Assembly: GCF_900188435.1 (NCBI RefSeq)
Contig: NZ_FYFA01000002.1
Coordinates: 1,302,001-1,366,000 of the forward strand
Direction: 5' to 3'
DNA: 64,000 nucleotides
Source: Marinobacter sp. es.048
Lineage (GTDB): Bacteria; Pseudomonadota; Gammaproteobacteria; Pseudomonadales; Oleiphilaceae
The number at the start of each line of letters is the position of its first letter. The first letter of the stretch is position 1. Shown here piece after piece: positions 10,121-18,893 of this stretch. Under the pieces are notes generated by a model. That model was not told the origin of the DNA and did not search any database. It saw only the letters and a program-made list of their open reading frames with translations. The position numbers and the translations under genes are program-made.

Positions 10121-10876
10121 TTAATTTAGCCAGATCAAAGTTGCCATCCGCCCTGTCTGGCCATCCCTGCGGTACGAAAAAAACCGATCTGAATCCTTAA
10201 CCGTACACAGGCCACCGCCAGTCACGCCGGAAACACCGAGATGATTTAGCCGCAAAGTGGCAAGGGCATAGATATCCGCCATGAAATGACCTGGCCGAGC
10301 GCCTTCGTTTTTGAAGGCGTGGGCCGCTTCTGGATCGTTCTTGACGAAGGCTTCGCGGACTTCCGGGCCGACCTCGAAGCGTTCTGGACCGATGGCTGGG
10401 CCAAGCCACGCTTTTAGGGTGTCAGGTGGAACGGCCATGTCGCTCACCAGATTCTCGATAACGCCGCCACACAGGCTTCGCCAGCCGCAGTGGGCAGCGC
10501 CGACGACGGTTCCTTCGCTATCGGCAAGGATAACGGGCAGGCAGTCGGCGGTGAGGATGGCGCAGGCGATGCCCGGGTGACGGGTGTAGCTGGCGTCAGC
10601 CCTGGCGGTTTGCCCAACGTTATTTGGGGTCAGTTCAACGACCTCGGTTCCGTGTACCTGATCGAGCCAGCCAATCCGGTCGCTATCCAGTCCGAGGGAC
10701 TCGGCGAGTATTCGTCGATTCTCTTGCACGTGTTCTGGATTGTCTTCGACGTGACTACCGAGGTTAAGACTGCACCACGGTCGACCGCTGACGCCGCCGG
10801 CGCGAGTTGTGCTGATGGCCCGCACTCTATCGGGCGCCGGCCAGTCCGGTTTCAGGGCGTCGCCTTCAATAGTCAC
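10121..10876 (-). CDS. pgeF: PgeF (YfiH/LACC1 family) copper-type oxidoreductase / purine nucleoside phosphorylase
   Basis: The 251-residue protein has the family's conserved histidine/cysteine metal centre: LNLGSHVEDNP near residue 38, LDQVHGTEVV near 71, ADCLPVILAD near 108 and GAAHCGWRSLCGGV near 125. Family members have been described as laccase-like polyphenol oxidases, as purine nucleoside phosphorylase/adenosine deaminases, and, for PgeF, as editors of peptidoglycan composition. The cellular role here is therefore uncertain. Its start overlaps the rluD 3' end by 11 bp, which makes rluD-pgeF one transcript, as in many relatives. Confidence 0.92.
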   Translation of the reverse strand: MTIEGDALKPDWPAPDRVRAISTTRAGGVSGRPWCSLNLGSHVEDNPEHVQENRRILAESLGLDSDRIGWLDQVHGTEVVELTPNNVGQTARADASYTRHPGIACAILTADCLPVILADSEGTVVGAAHCGWRSLCGGVIENLVSDMAVPPDTLKAWLGPAIGPERFEVGPEVREAFVKNDPEAAHAFKNEGARPGHFMADIYALATLRLNHLGVSGVTGGGLCTVKDSDRFFSYRRDGQTGRMATLIWLN

Positions 10877-11843
10877 GGGTTTCCAGCTCCCGGGCGTGTT
10901 TGCGCAAGGCTTCGATCAACGCAACCATATCCTCAGGCATGGGCACCTCCCAGGTCAGGATCTCACCGGTTTCCGGATGTTCGAGGGTCAGTTGCCGGGC
11001 GTGGAGGGCCTGGCGGTTGAACGCAGAGAGGGCCTCTCGAAGCTCTTCGGTGGTTCCCTTGGGCAGCCTGAGCCGGCCGCCGTAGAGGGGGTCTCCGACC
11101 AGCGGGTGTTTTACATGGGCCATGTGAACCCGGATCTGATGGGTTCGGCCACTTTCCAGTTTGCAGCGAACGTGGGTGTGGGCGGCAAAACGCTCCACCA
11201 GACGATAATGGGTGACCGCCGGCTTGCCGGAGGCGACAACCGCCATCTTCTTGCGTTCCCGCGGGTGCCGACCGATGGGCGCGTCTACCGTTGCACCACC
11301 GGTGAGGGTCCCAACAACGACGGCCTCATACTCACGGCCCATGGTCCGTGTCTGGAGCTGATCAACCAGGGAAGTATGCGCTATCAGGCTGCGAGCAACG
11401 ACCATGATGCCCGAGGTGTCTTTATCGAGGCGGTGTACGATACCCGCTCTCGGTAAATTCTCGACTTCCGGCGCGTAGTTCAACAGGGCGTTGACCAGGG
11501 TTCCATCGGCATGGCCGGCAGCCGGATGCACTACCAGGCCCGCAGGTTTGTTGATCACCAGCAAGTGCTCGTCCTGATAGACAATATCCAGGGAGATTTC
11601 CTCGGCCTGCCAACTCACCTGAGCTTCCGGCTCGGCATCCAGCGCCAGGCGATCGTCCAGCATTACTTTATCCCGAGGCTTCCGCACCTCACCATTGACC
11701 GTCAATGCGCCACTTTTGATCCAGGACTGCAGGCGGGAACGGGAGTGTTCGGGCATGAGTTCTGCAGCAGCCTGGTCAAGGCGCCGGTCACTCAATTCTG
11801 GCGGCACAACAAAGCTGGCAAGGATTCGTTTTTCAGATGTCAT
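10866..11843 (-). CDS. rluD: RluD, 23S rRNA pseudouridine(1911/1915/1917) synthase
   Basis: The 325-residue protein has an N-terminal S4 RNA-binding domain (RLDQAAAELMPEHSRSRLQSWIKSG region, about residues 20-45) and an RluA-type catalytic domain. The catalytic aspartate lies in HRLDKDTSGIMVVAR at about residue 138-152. RluD modifies helix 69 of 23S rRNA, which is needed for efficient subunit association. It is divergent from bamD and overlaps pgeF, matching the widespread bamD/rluD-pgeF-clpB neighbourhood. Confidence 0.95.
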   Translation of the reverse strand: MTSEKRILASFVVPPELSDRRLDQAAAELMPEHSRSRLQSWIKSGALTVNGEVRKPRDKVMLDDRLALDAEPEAQVSWQAEEISLDIVYQDEHLLVINKPAGLVVHPAAGHADGTLVNALLNYAPEVENLPRAGIVHRLDKDTSGIMVVARSLIAHTSLVDQLQTRTMGREYEAVVVGTLTGGATVDAPIGRHPRERKKMAVVASGKPAVTHYRLVERFAAHTHVRCKLESGRTHQIRVHMAHVKHPLVGDPLYGGRLRLPKGTTEELREALSAFNRQALHARQLTLEHPETGEILTWEVPMPEDMVALIEALRKHARELETRDY

Positions 11844-11976
11844 TAAGCCCCCAGGGCCTGTGTGTGTTACGTTTCGGTCAGGTTATTCGAAACAACGGGG
11901 ATTGCTCTGCACATGGAGCCACTTCCCCGCTACAATAACTGCCCTTGAATTAATCGACATTATACGGGATTCCGGA

Positions 11977-12810
11977 ATGAGATCAGGTCTTCGATTGCTG
12001 CTACTTTCCACACTGGTTGTTCTGGTCAGCGCCTGCGCCTCCAACAAGCAGGAGGAAGTGCTTCCGGAGAAGACCTACTATGAGAATGCCCGCCAGGCCA
12101 TGACCTCTGGAAATTTCAACGAAGCAGAGCAGAACCTGGATGCCCTGGAAACCTACTATCCCTTTGGTCGCTACGCCGAACAGGCCCAGCTTGACCTGAT
12201 TTATGCACGCTATCAAAACCTGGATCTTGAAGGCTCTCGTGCGGCCGCCGACCGGTTTCTGCGCCTGAACCCGCAAAGCGACCATGCGGACTATGCACTC
12301 TATATGCGAGGCCTGGCGTCCTATAACCTGGACATCGGGCTTGCCGCGCGCTACTTCCCGATTGACGTTGCGGCCAGGGACCCCGGCGAGCAGTTGCAGT
12401 CTTTCCGGGACTTTTCCGAGCTGTTGAACCGCTATCCGGACAGCCAGTACGTGGCAGATGCCCGTCAGCGAATGATCGCAGTGCGTAATCGCATGGCTGA
12501 GCTGGAGCTTTACGCGGCCCGTTATTACGTCAAACGCCAGGCCTATGTGGCGGCCAATAACCGGGCACGATACATCATCGAGAATTATCCGACGGCAACG
12601 GTTTCCGAAGAAGCCCTGATCATCCTGGCAGAAACCTTCCGCTTCCTCGAACTGAGAAAAGGTTCGCAGGACGCGATCGCCATGCTCCGCACCAACTTTC
12701 CGGAGAGTGAGGCGTTCAATGCCGACGGCGAGTTTGAGGTGGATCTGCTGAAGGGCGAAAACCGGTCACTGACGAACGTTGTGACCTTTGGACTGATGGG
12801 CGACGAGTAA
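11977..12810 (+). CDS. bamD: BamD, outer-membrane assembly lipoprotein
   Basis: The start is placed at MRSGLRLLLLSTLVVLVSAC. It gives a normal lipoprotein signal with lipobox LVSAC (Cys20) and 277 residues. A longer upstream reading frame has no signal and would overlap the rluD promoter region. The mature part consists of TPR-like helical repeats (for example KTYYENARQAMTSGNFNEAE and TYYPFGRYAEQAQL). BamD is the essential lipoprotein partner of BamA in inserting beta-barrel proteins. It stands alone on the plus strand, divergent from rluD. Confidence 0.95.
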   Translation: MRSGLRLLLLSTLVVLVSACASNKQEEVLPEKTYYENARQAMTSGNFNEAEQNLDALETYYPFGRYAEQAQLDLIYARYQNLDLEGSRAAADRFLRLNPQSDHADYALYMRGLASYNLDIGLAARYFPIDVAARDPGEQLQSFRDFSELLNRYPDSQYVADARQRMIAVRNRMAELELYAARYYVKRQAYVAANNRARYIIENYPTATVSEEALIILAETFRFLELRKGSQDAIAMLRTNFPESEAFNADGEFEVDLLKGENRSLTNVVTFGLMGDE

Positions 12811-12830
12811 ACGCCGAAAAAGCTGAAATT

Positions 12831-12859
12831 GGGGTCAGACGAAAATTTCATCTGACCCC
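12831..12859 (-). terminator. Terminator-like hairpin after nadE (GGGGTCAGAYGAAA family)
   Basis: Fourteen-bp arms (12831-12844 and 12846-12859) form a stem with one wobble pair on the minus strand, starting about 7 nt after the nadE stop. On that strand it is followed by an interrupted U-rich stretch (AATTTCAGCTTTTT). The arm sequence is the same as in the clpB terminator, apart from one base. It may also serve convergent bamD. Confidence 0.7.
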
Positions 12860-12866
12860 GACTCCC

Positions 12867-14537
12867 TTACTTACCGCTTTTCCAACCATTGGTGATCGGA
12901 TAGCGCCGGTCTTTCCCGAACCCTCGCTCGGTAATTCGGACACCGATCGGCGCCTGTCTGCGTTTGTATTCGTTGATATCCACCAGACGAATAACCCGCT
13001 CAACGTCGACTCGCTCGAAACCCTCCGCAACGATCGCATCGGCACTGAAATCCCGCTCTACATAAAGATTCAGGATCTGATCCAGCACATCGTAGCCGGG
13101 CAGGCTGTCCTCGTCTTTCTGGTCCGGCGCCAGCTCCGCCGACGGCGGCCGGGTAATCACCCGCTCCGGGATCACCTCTCCCTCGGCAAACGTGTTGCGA
13201 TATTTGGCCAAGCGGAATACCAGGGTTTTGGGTACATCCTTGAGCACGTCAAAACCACCGGCCATATCGCCATAAAGGGTTGAGTAGCCCACTGCCATCT
13301 CGCTCTTGTTTCCGGTGGTCAGAACCAGTGAACCGAACTTGTTGGACAGGGACATCAGCAAGACGCCGCGCAGTCGCGCCTGCAGGTTTTCCTCGGTTGT
13401 ATCCGGCGTGGTGCCCTCAAAAGGCCCCGCCAGAGTTTCCATAAAGGCGTCGTACATGGGCTCAATGGAGAACACATCATACTGCACGCCCAAGGTGACA
13501 GCCTCAGCCTCGGCATCCTCAAGACTCATGCTGGAGGTGTAGCGGAACGGCATCATCACCGCCCGGACGCGATCCTTACCCAGCGCATCCACGGCAACCG
13601 CCAGAGTCACAGCCGAGTCGATACCGCCCGAGAGTCCCAGAACCACCGATTTGAACCCGTTCTTGTTGACGTAATCCCGAACACCCACCACCAGGGCATT
13701 ATAGACATTGGCCTCCAACGACGGTTCTTCCGCCAGAGGCCGGGATACCGGCTGGCAATGATGTTCGCAGAGGAAGTCAACTGGATACAGGCCCTCCCCA
13801 AACTGCGGAGCCTCGGCTGTCAGCACACCCGAATGGTCGAACACCATGGAGCCACCATCAAAAACCAACTCGTCCTGGCCGCCGACCAGGTTCACGTAGA
13901 CGATGCTGACCAGATTCTCCCTGGATTTACGCTCCAACAGGGCCTTGCGACGTGCCTGCTTGTCGATATCGTAGGGCGAGGCATTGAGATTCAGAATCAG
14001 GCGGGCACCTGCAGCAGCGCAGTCTTCCACCGGACCTTCTTTCCAGAGATCCTCGCACACGGTGATACCGACCGGGACGCCACGGATATCAAGTGTCAGA
14101 ACCTCCCGGCCTTCGGCGAAGTACCGCTTCTCATCGAATACCTGGTAGTTGGGAGGAAAACGCTTGAAATAACGGCCGGTGATTTCTCCGCCGTCAATCA
14201 CGACGGCTGAGTTATAAAGCAGCGCACCGTGACGCAGGGGGGCACCAATCACAATGGCAGGCTCCAGTTGTTCCGCCTGCAACCGTTCCAGCGCTTCGTT
14301 GACACGCACTTCGAGGCTCGGCCGTAACAGCAGATCTTCCGGCGGATAGCCTGTCAGGCAAAGCTCTGGAAAGATCACGATGTCCGCCTGATGCTCTGTT
14401 GATGCCCGCCGGGCAGCCTCCAGGACAAGCTCGGTATTGCCGGGTATATCTCCCACCAGAAAATCCAGCTGGGCCATTACCACCCGCAGTTTTCTGGCAG
14501 ACACCCCGGTCGCTGCCTGGTTTCCGGACACGGACAT
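12867..14537 (-). CDS. nadE: NadE, glutamine-dependent NAD+ synthetase
   Basis: The start is set at MSVSGNQAATGVSARKL, because AGGAG lies 8 nt upstream. In-frame codons further upstream run into the promoter region (TTATAAT at about 14572-14580). The 556-residue protein has an N-terminal nitrilase amidotransferase domain (Glu in FPELCLTGYPPEDLL, catalytic Cys in TVCEDLWKEGP) and a C-terminal synthetase domain with the PP-loop LGLSGGIDSAVTLAVA (about residue 305). It adenylates and amidates nicotinate adenine dinucleotide using glutamine. It lies between bamD and pilS, an unusual location compared with Pseudomonas as I recall it. Confidence 0.95.
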   Translation of the reverse strand: MSVSGNQAATGVSARKLRVVMAQLDFLVGDIPGNTELVLEAARRASTEHQADIVIFPELCLTGYPPEDLLLRPSLEVRVNEALERLQAEQLEPAIVIGAPLRHGALLYNSAVVIDGGEITGRYFKRFPPNYQVFDEKRYFAEGREVLTLDIRGVPVGITVCEDLWKEGPVEDCAAAGARLILNLNASPYDIDKQARRKALLERKSRENLVSIVYVNLVGGQDELVFDGGSMVFDHSGVLTAEAPQFGEGLYPVDFLCEHHCQPVSRPLAEEPSLEANVYNALVVGVRDYVNKNGFKSVVLGLSGGIDSAVTLAVAVDALGKDRVRAVMMPFRYTSSMSLEDAEAEAVTLGVQYDVFSIEPMYDAFMETLAGPFEGTTPDTTEENLQARLRGVLLMSLSNKFGSLVLTTGNKSEMAVGYSTLYGDMAGGFDVLKDVPKTLVFRLAKYRNTFAEGEVIPERVITRPPSAELAPDQKDEDSLPGYDVLDQILNLYVERDFSADAIVAEGFERVDVERVIRLVDINEYKRRQAPIGVRITERGFGKDRRYPITNGWKSGK

Positions 14538-14630
14538 AAATCGGCTCCTGTAACTCATTGCCATGAAAAGGCTATTATAACCCCGCAGAGGCGTGGATTT
14601 CTTCCGACCAACAGCGGATTCCTGTAAATC

Positions 14631-16286
14631 ATGGCAGCAGATACACCAGCACACTCGGCCGGAACGGCCGGCCTGGCCCCTTCAACACCGTCTGGCGAGC
14701 AGCAGGCAAAACTGTTCAGGATCTATAACCACTACCGCCTGGTGGTGAGCTTGATGCTGGTGGCGCTGTTATTCGTGGACCCAATCAACTTTGATATGCG
14801 TTTCCGGCTTCTGGATTACTACCAGGCGGGTGTCTCCGCCTATCTTGGCCTGAACGCCTTTATCGCCCTGCTTCTGGTGGCCGGATTCCACCCGAGCCAA
14901 CGCCACATTACGCTCTCGATCCTGCTGGACATCCTGATCATGCATGGCCTGCTGCTTGCCAGCACCGGCATTACCAATGGGCTGGCAAACCTGGTGATTG
15001 TGTCCGTGGCGGCGGGCAACATCCTGACGCCGAGCCGGATGGGGACCTTCTACGCGGCTCTGGCCGCCATCTGCTCCCTGGGAATCTCAGGCTGGGCGGT
15101 TCTGGCGCTGGATGAATCCGCCGACGATATTGTCCGGGCCGGCTCACTGGGCATCCTTTACTTTGCGGCCGCGTTCGTTCTGCAGAGCATCTCCCGTCGA
15201 ATGATGCGCAGCGAGGCACTGGCCAGCAGCCGCGCCCGCAGCATTGCTGAACTGGAGCAGATCAATGAGCAGATCATCCAGCGCATGCGAACCGGCATTC
15301 TGGTACTGGACCGTTTCGGCCAGATCCGCGTTGCCAACGCTGCCGCCGAGGAACTTTTATACGGCGCACCTAAAACCTCGTTACCAATTAACCAGCGCGC
15401 AACCGTGTTGCCCAAGCCCCTCAAGCATGGCCTCGACGCATGGCTGAAGGACCCCACACAGCGAATTGAGCCGTTCCAACCTTCACCAACCTCCCCGCTA
15501 ATTCAGGCCAGCTTTACCCAGCTGGACCAGGAACGGGGCGACCAGATTCTCGTGTTCATCGAGGACATGAGTAAAGTCACCCAGCAGGCCCAGCAGATGA
15601 AACTGGCGTCGCTGGGCCGACTCACGGCCGGCATAGCCCACGAGATTCGCAACCCGCTTGGCGCAATCAGCCACGCGGCCCAGCTCATGGAAGAAGCCCC
15701 CAACCTCGAGCCCGGAGACCGCCAGATGCTCGAGATCATCCGGCGCCATTCCCGCCGGGTGAATGGTATTATCGAGAATGTTCTGGATCTCTCCCGGCGC
15801 CGGGCCGCCGATGCGGATCTGATCGAAGTGGCACCCTGGCTACAGGAGTTCCGGGAAGACTTTCTGCAAACCCAGGATAAGGACTGTACTGCAGCCAACA
15901 TCGTCCTGAAAATCGATCCGCAGCTGCCGTCCGCTCGATTCGACAAAAGCCAGATCGAGCAGGTGATGGTGAATCTTTGCGACAATGGTTTACGCTACAG
16001 TGAACAGTACTCGGGACAGCGAAAGATCGGAATACACGCCGGGGCAACTGAGGATGGCGAACGGGCCTATGTCGATGTGCGAGACCTGGGGCCCGGCATT
16101 GCACCGGAAAACAGAAACTCTGTGTTCGAACCGTTTTTTACCACAGACAAGACCGGAACCGGGCTCGGGCTTTATCTGGCCAGGGAACTGTGCGAGGCTA
16201 ATCAGGCGCACCTTTCCCTGGTAGAAGATAACAAGCCCGGCTGCTGTTTTCGCATCACATTTGCACACCCGGGGCGAATGATCTGA
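14631..16286 (+). CDS. pilS: PilS, membrane sensor histidine kinase of the type IV pilus system
   Basis: The 551-residue protein has about six hydrophobic segments between residues 35 and 190, a short PAS-like linker (FGQIRVANAAAEELLYGA), and a HisKA/HATPase kinase core. The phospho-accepting histidine is in GIAHEIRNPLGAISHAAQL (about residue 338), with N and G boxes at VMVNLCDNGLRYS and GTGLGLYLARELCE. PilS controls the response regulator PilR and senses pilin levels in the membrane in Pseudomonas. It is followed after 55 bp by pilR. Confidence 0.93.
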   Translation: MAADTPAHSAGTAGLAPSTPSGEQQAKLFRIYNHYRLVVSLMLVALLFVDPINFDMRFRLLDYYQAGVSAYLGLNAFIALLLVAGFHPSQRHITLSILLDILIMHGLLLASTGITNGLANLVIVSVAAGNILTPSRMGTFYAALAAICSLGISGWAVLALDESADDIVRAGSLGILYFAAAFVLQSISRRMMRSEALASSRARSIAELEQINEQIIQRMRTGILVLDRFGQIRVANAAAEELLYGAPKTSLPINQRATVLPKPLKHGLDAWLKDPTQRIEPFQPSPTSPLIQASFTQLDQERGDQILVFIEDMSKVTQQAQQMKLASLGRLTAGIAHEIRNPLGAISHAAQLMEEAPNLEPGDRQMLEIIRRHSRRVNGIIENVLDLSRRRAADADLIEVAPWLQEFREDFLQTQDKDCTAANIVLKIDPQLPSARFDKSQIEQVMVNLCDNGLRYSEQYSGQRKIGIHAGATEDGERAYVDVRDLGPGIAPENRNSVFEPFFTTDKTGTGLGLYLARELCEANQAHLSLVEDNKPGCCFRITFAHPGRMI

Positions 16287-16341
16287 GCCACGCTGGCGGA
16301 TATCGGGCGTTTGAACAACGACATGGAACCGACAACACAAG

Positions 16342-17724
16342 ATGACCACATACACAGCGCTGATCGTTGATGATGAACCGGACATCCGGGAGTTGCTTGA
16401 AATCACCCTTACCCGGATGGGCATAAAAACCTTCACCGCGCCCGACCTGACCAGTGCCCGGGCATTGCTGGAAAAGAACCCTATTCACCTTTGCCTCACT
16501 GACATGAACCTGCCGGACGGCAATGGCATCGAGCTGGTGCATTGGATGCAAAAGCATTCTCCAACCACGCCTGTCGCCGTGATCACAGCCTACGGCAATA
16601 TGGATACCGCGATTGAATCGCTCAAAGCCGGCGCTTTTGATTTCGTGTCCAAGCCAGTCGAGCTCCCGCGACTAAGGGAACTGGTCAATAGTGCTCTCAA
16701 ACTCTCGGAACCCAAGCCGGACGAAGAAGAAGCCGCTGATGAGCCAGGCCTGCTGCTCGGTAAATCGCCAGAGATCCGAAAACTCCGGAACCAGACCCGA
16801 AAACTGGCCCGAAGCCAGGCCCCCGTGTTTATCAGTGGCGAGTCTGGCAGTGGTAAAGAGCTGGTAGCTCGAATGATCCATCTTCAGGGACCTCGTCGCG
16901 AAGGACCATTCATCGCGGTAAACTGCGGTGCGATTCCCTCGGAACTGATGGAAAGCGAATTCTTCGGCCACAAGAAAGGCAGCTTTACCGGGGCCGTGGA
17001 AAACAAGGACGGCCTGTTCCGCTCTGCCAACGGCGGCACCCTGTTCCTTGATGAAGTGGCAGACCTACCCCTGGCCATGCAGGTGAAACTGCTCCGCGCC
17101 ATACAGGAAAAAGCCGTTCGGCCGGTTGGCGACACCAAGGAAGTGCCCGTCGACATCCGGGTACTGAGCGCCACCCACAAGAACCTGCCGGAACTGGTGC
17201 AGGAAGGCAATTTCCGCCAGGATCTGTTCTACCGCATCAACGTAATTGAACTGGCCGTGCCGCCGTTAAGGGAGCGGCAGGACGACATTCCCCTGCTCTC
17301 GAACCATATTCTTGAACGGATTGCGAAAGAGTATGAGTGCGCCCCTGCCTCGTTAACGCCTGGAGCCGTGGAACGGCTCCGAGATTACGACTTCCCCGGC
17401 AATGTTCGGGAGCTGGAAAACGTTTTGGAACGGGCTTTTACCCTGTGTGATGCCGATCAGATTGACGCTGAGGATCTTCACCTCGGGAATGGAGTGCAAC
17501 ATGCCGCATCAGCCTCACAGATTATTGCCGAGGGCCAGGCCGGCGAAGGAGCGGCTGTGCCCGATGGCGAAATCGATCTGGAAGGATACCTGGAGAAGAT
17601 TGAACGGCAGGCGATTGAGAAGGCGCTGGAAGCTACGCGATGGAACAAGACGGCGGCGGCGAAACGTTTGGGGATCAGTTTTCGGGCATTGCGGTATCGG
17701 TTGAAGAAGCTGGGGATGGAATAA
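16342..17724 (+). CDS. pilR: PilR, sigma-54-dependent response regulator of pilin transcription
   Basis: This 460-residue NtrC-family regulator has a receiver domain with phospho-acceptor Asp54 (LCLTDMNLPDG). The AAA+ domain has Walker A GESGSGKELVARMIH (about 167) and the sigma-54 contact loop GSFTGA (about 213). The C-terminal Fis-type helix-turn-helix is TRWNKTAAAKRLGISFRALRYRL. Activated by PilS, it is expected to drive transcription of the major pilin gene with RpoN. pilA itself is not in the window. Confidence 0.95.
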   Translation: MTTYTALIVDDEPDIRELLEITLTRMGIKTFTAPDLTSARALLEKNPIHLCLTDMNLPDGNGIELVHWMQKHSPTTPVAVITAYGNMDTAIESLKAGAFDFVSKPVELPRLRELVNSALKLSEPKPDEEEAADEPGLLLGKSPEIRKLRNQTRKLARSQAPVFISGESGSGKELVARMIHLQGPRREGPFIAVNCGAIPSELMESEFFGHKKGSFTGAVENKDGLFRSANGGTLFLDEVADLPLAMQVKLLRAIQEKAVRPVGDTKEVPVDIRVLSATHKNLPELVQEGNFRQDLFYRINVIELAVPPLRERQDDIPLLSNHILERIAKEYECAPASLTPGAVERLRDYDFPGNVRELENVLERAFTLCDADQIDAEDLHLGNGVQHAASASQIIAEGQAGEGAAVPDGEIDLEGYLEKIERQAIEKALEATRWNKTAAAKRLGISFRALRYRLKKLGME

Positions 17725-17833
17725 ACACTGCACAGCAACGGGTTTTGTAAGCAGCAACAGAAAAATCGGTTACAATGACCCTGTATCTGGTAGGACGCCA
17801 GACCGAATAATCAACGCAAACAAGGAATGTTTC

Positions 17834-18394
17834 ATGCCCACGACCAAAAGCCTGGCAGGCTTCACCCTTATTGAACTTGTTATTACCCTCCTGATCCTCG
17901 CCATTGCCATTGGCTTCACCACACACAGCTGGAGCTGGTGGGCCAGCAAAAGCAGACATCGCGCCATCTTGGAGAATTACCATGGATTATTTGCTTACGC
18001 GCGATGGACAGCGGCCAGTCAGGACACTCTGATCACCATTTGTCCGCTTTCGGCAAAAAATATATGTATCGATGATTGGACACAGCCGGTGTCCGTTTTC
18101 CTGGACTCGGACAATAATAAAACGCCGGATGCCGGGTCGGTGTTGCGCTTGTTTCGGCCTAATCTGGGAACCTATAGCCTCAGATCACGCACGGCGGGGC
18201 GGGGATACTTTCAGTTCAATAGCAAGGGCATGACCCACGGTGCGATGGGGAGCCTGGTTCTATGCCCCGGCAATCCCTCGGAAGGAACCATGAGCTACAT
18301 GCCTGTAAACATAGCCGGGCGTTTTCGTGCGGAGCATGATCGAGACCGTGACGGCAACATAAAACTACCTTGGGGGGACAAGATCTCCTGCTAG
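17834..18394 (+). CDS. fimT: FimT/GspH-family minor pseudopilin
   Basis: The 186-residue protein has a type III (prepilin) leader. The PilD cleavage site falls in LAG/FTLIELVITLLIL after residue 10, with Glu at +5, followed by a hydrophobic N-terminal helix. The rest resembles the GspH/FimT beta domain (FAYARWTAASQDTLITICPLS). It contains paired cysteines (CPLSAKNICIDD and a terminal SC). The position directly after pilR supports FimT. In other bacteria FimT-like pseudopilins have been linked to DNA uptake. AAGGAATG precedes the start at suitable spacing. It converges on pilE, leaving about 40 bp between them. Confidence 0.82.
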   Translation: MPTTKSLAGFTLIELVITLLILAIAIGFTTHSWSWWASKSRHRAILENYHGLFAYARWTAASQDTLITICPLSAKNICIDDWTQPVSVFLDSDNNKTPDAGSVLRLFRPNLGTYSLRSRTAGRGYFQFNSKGMTHGAMGSLVLCPGNPSEGTMSYMPVNIAGRFRAEHDRDRDGNIKLPWGDKISC

Positions 18395-18436
18395 CCAGCA
18401 GCAATGGATGCCGGCCATTCAGGGCCGGCTTTTATC

Positions 18437-18880
18437 CTAATCCTGCCAGTCGTTCTCGCCGGCATCGAAACCACCATCGGCGCTCTCATCCCAGCGCCTT
18501 GCGCCTGTTGAATCCAGCTCAAGAATCCCGTTGCCGGCCTGAATGCTCTTGGGGGTGGCCCTCAGAGTATAGGTTGAGTCCGTTGCAGCCGTGATTGTCA
18601 GATCATAGAACTTGTCGTTGCCTTCAAGGGGCGTCTCGTCAGGAAAAATACCGGGGCTTCCGGTATCGCCGCCGCCATCGGCAGCGCCTTCATAGGTGTT
18701 GGAAGAGGCATAGTGCCTCTCCATGGCAGCGGCCAGTTCCATCAGTGCTCCCTGGGCATCTGAACGGCGTGTGCGCTCCGCGTATTCCACATAGCTGGGA
18801 TATGAAATGGCCGCGATCACTCCCACGATTGCCACAACAATCAGAAGCTCCAGCAGGGTAAAGCCCTCATGCCTCCTCAT
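18437..18880 (-). CDS. pilE: PilE, type IV minor pilin
   Basis: The start is set at MRRHEGFTLLELLIVVAIVGV, which gives the standard short six-residue leader with cleavage before Phe and Glu at +5. An in-frame ATG eight codons upstream (18904) would overlap the pilY1 3' end and gives a 155-residue form. The mature 141 or so residues have the conserved pilin N-terminal helix (SYPSYVEYAERTRRSDAQGALMELAAAMERHY) and a small beta domain. It is the last gene of the minor pilin operon, and I expect it to be part of the pilus tip/priming complex with PilVWX, FimU and PilY1. Confidence 0.9.
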   Translation of the reverse strand: MRRHEGFTLLELLIVVAIVGVIAAISYPSYVEYAERTRRSDAQGALMELAAAMERHYASSNTYEGAADGGGDTGSPGIFPDETPLEGNDKFYDLTITAATDSTYTLRATPKSIQAGNGILELDSTGARRWDESADGGFDAGENDWQD

Positions 18881-18893
18881 ACTTATCAATCCC

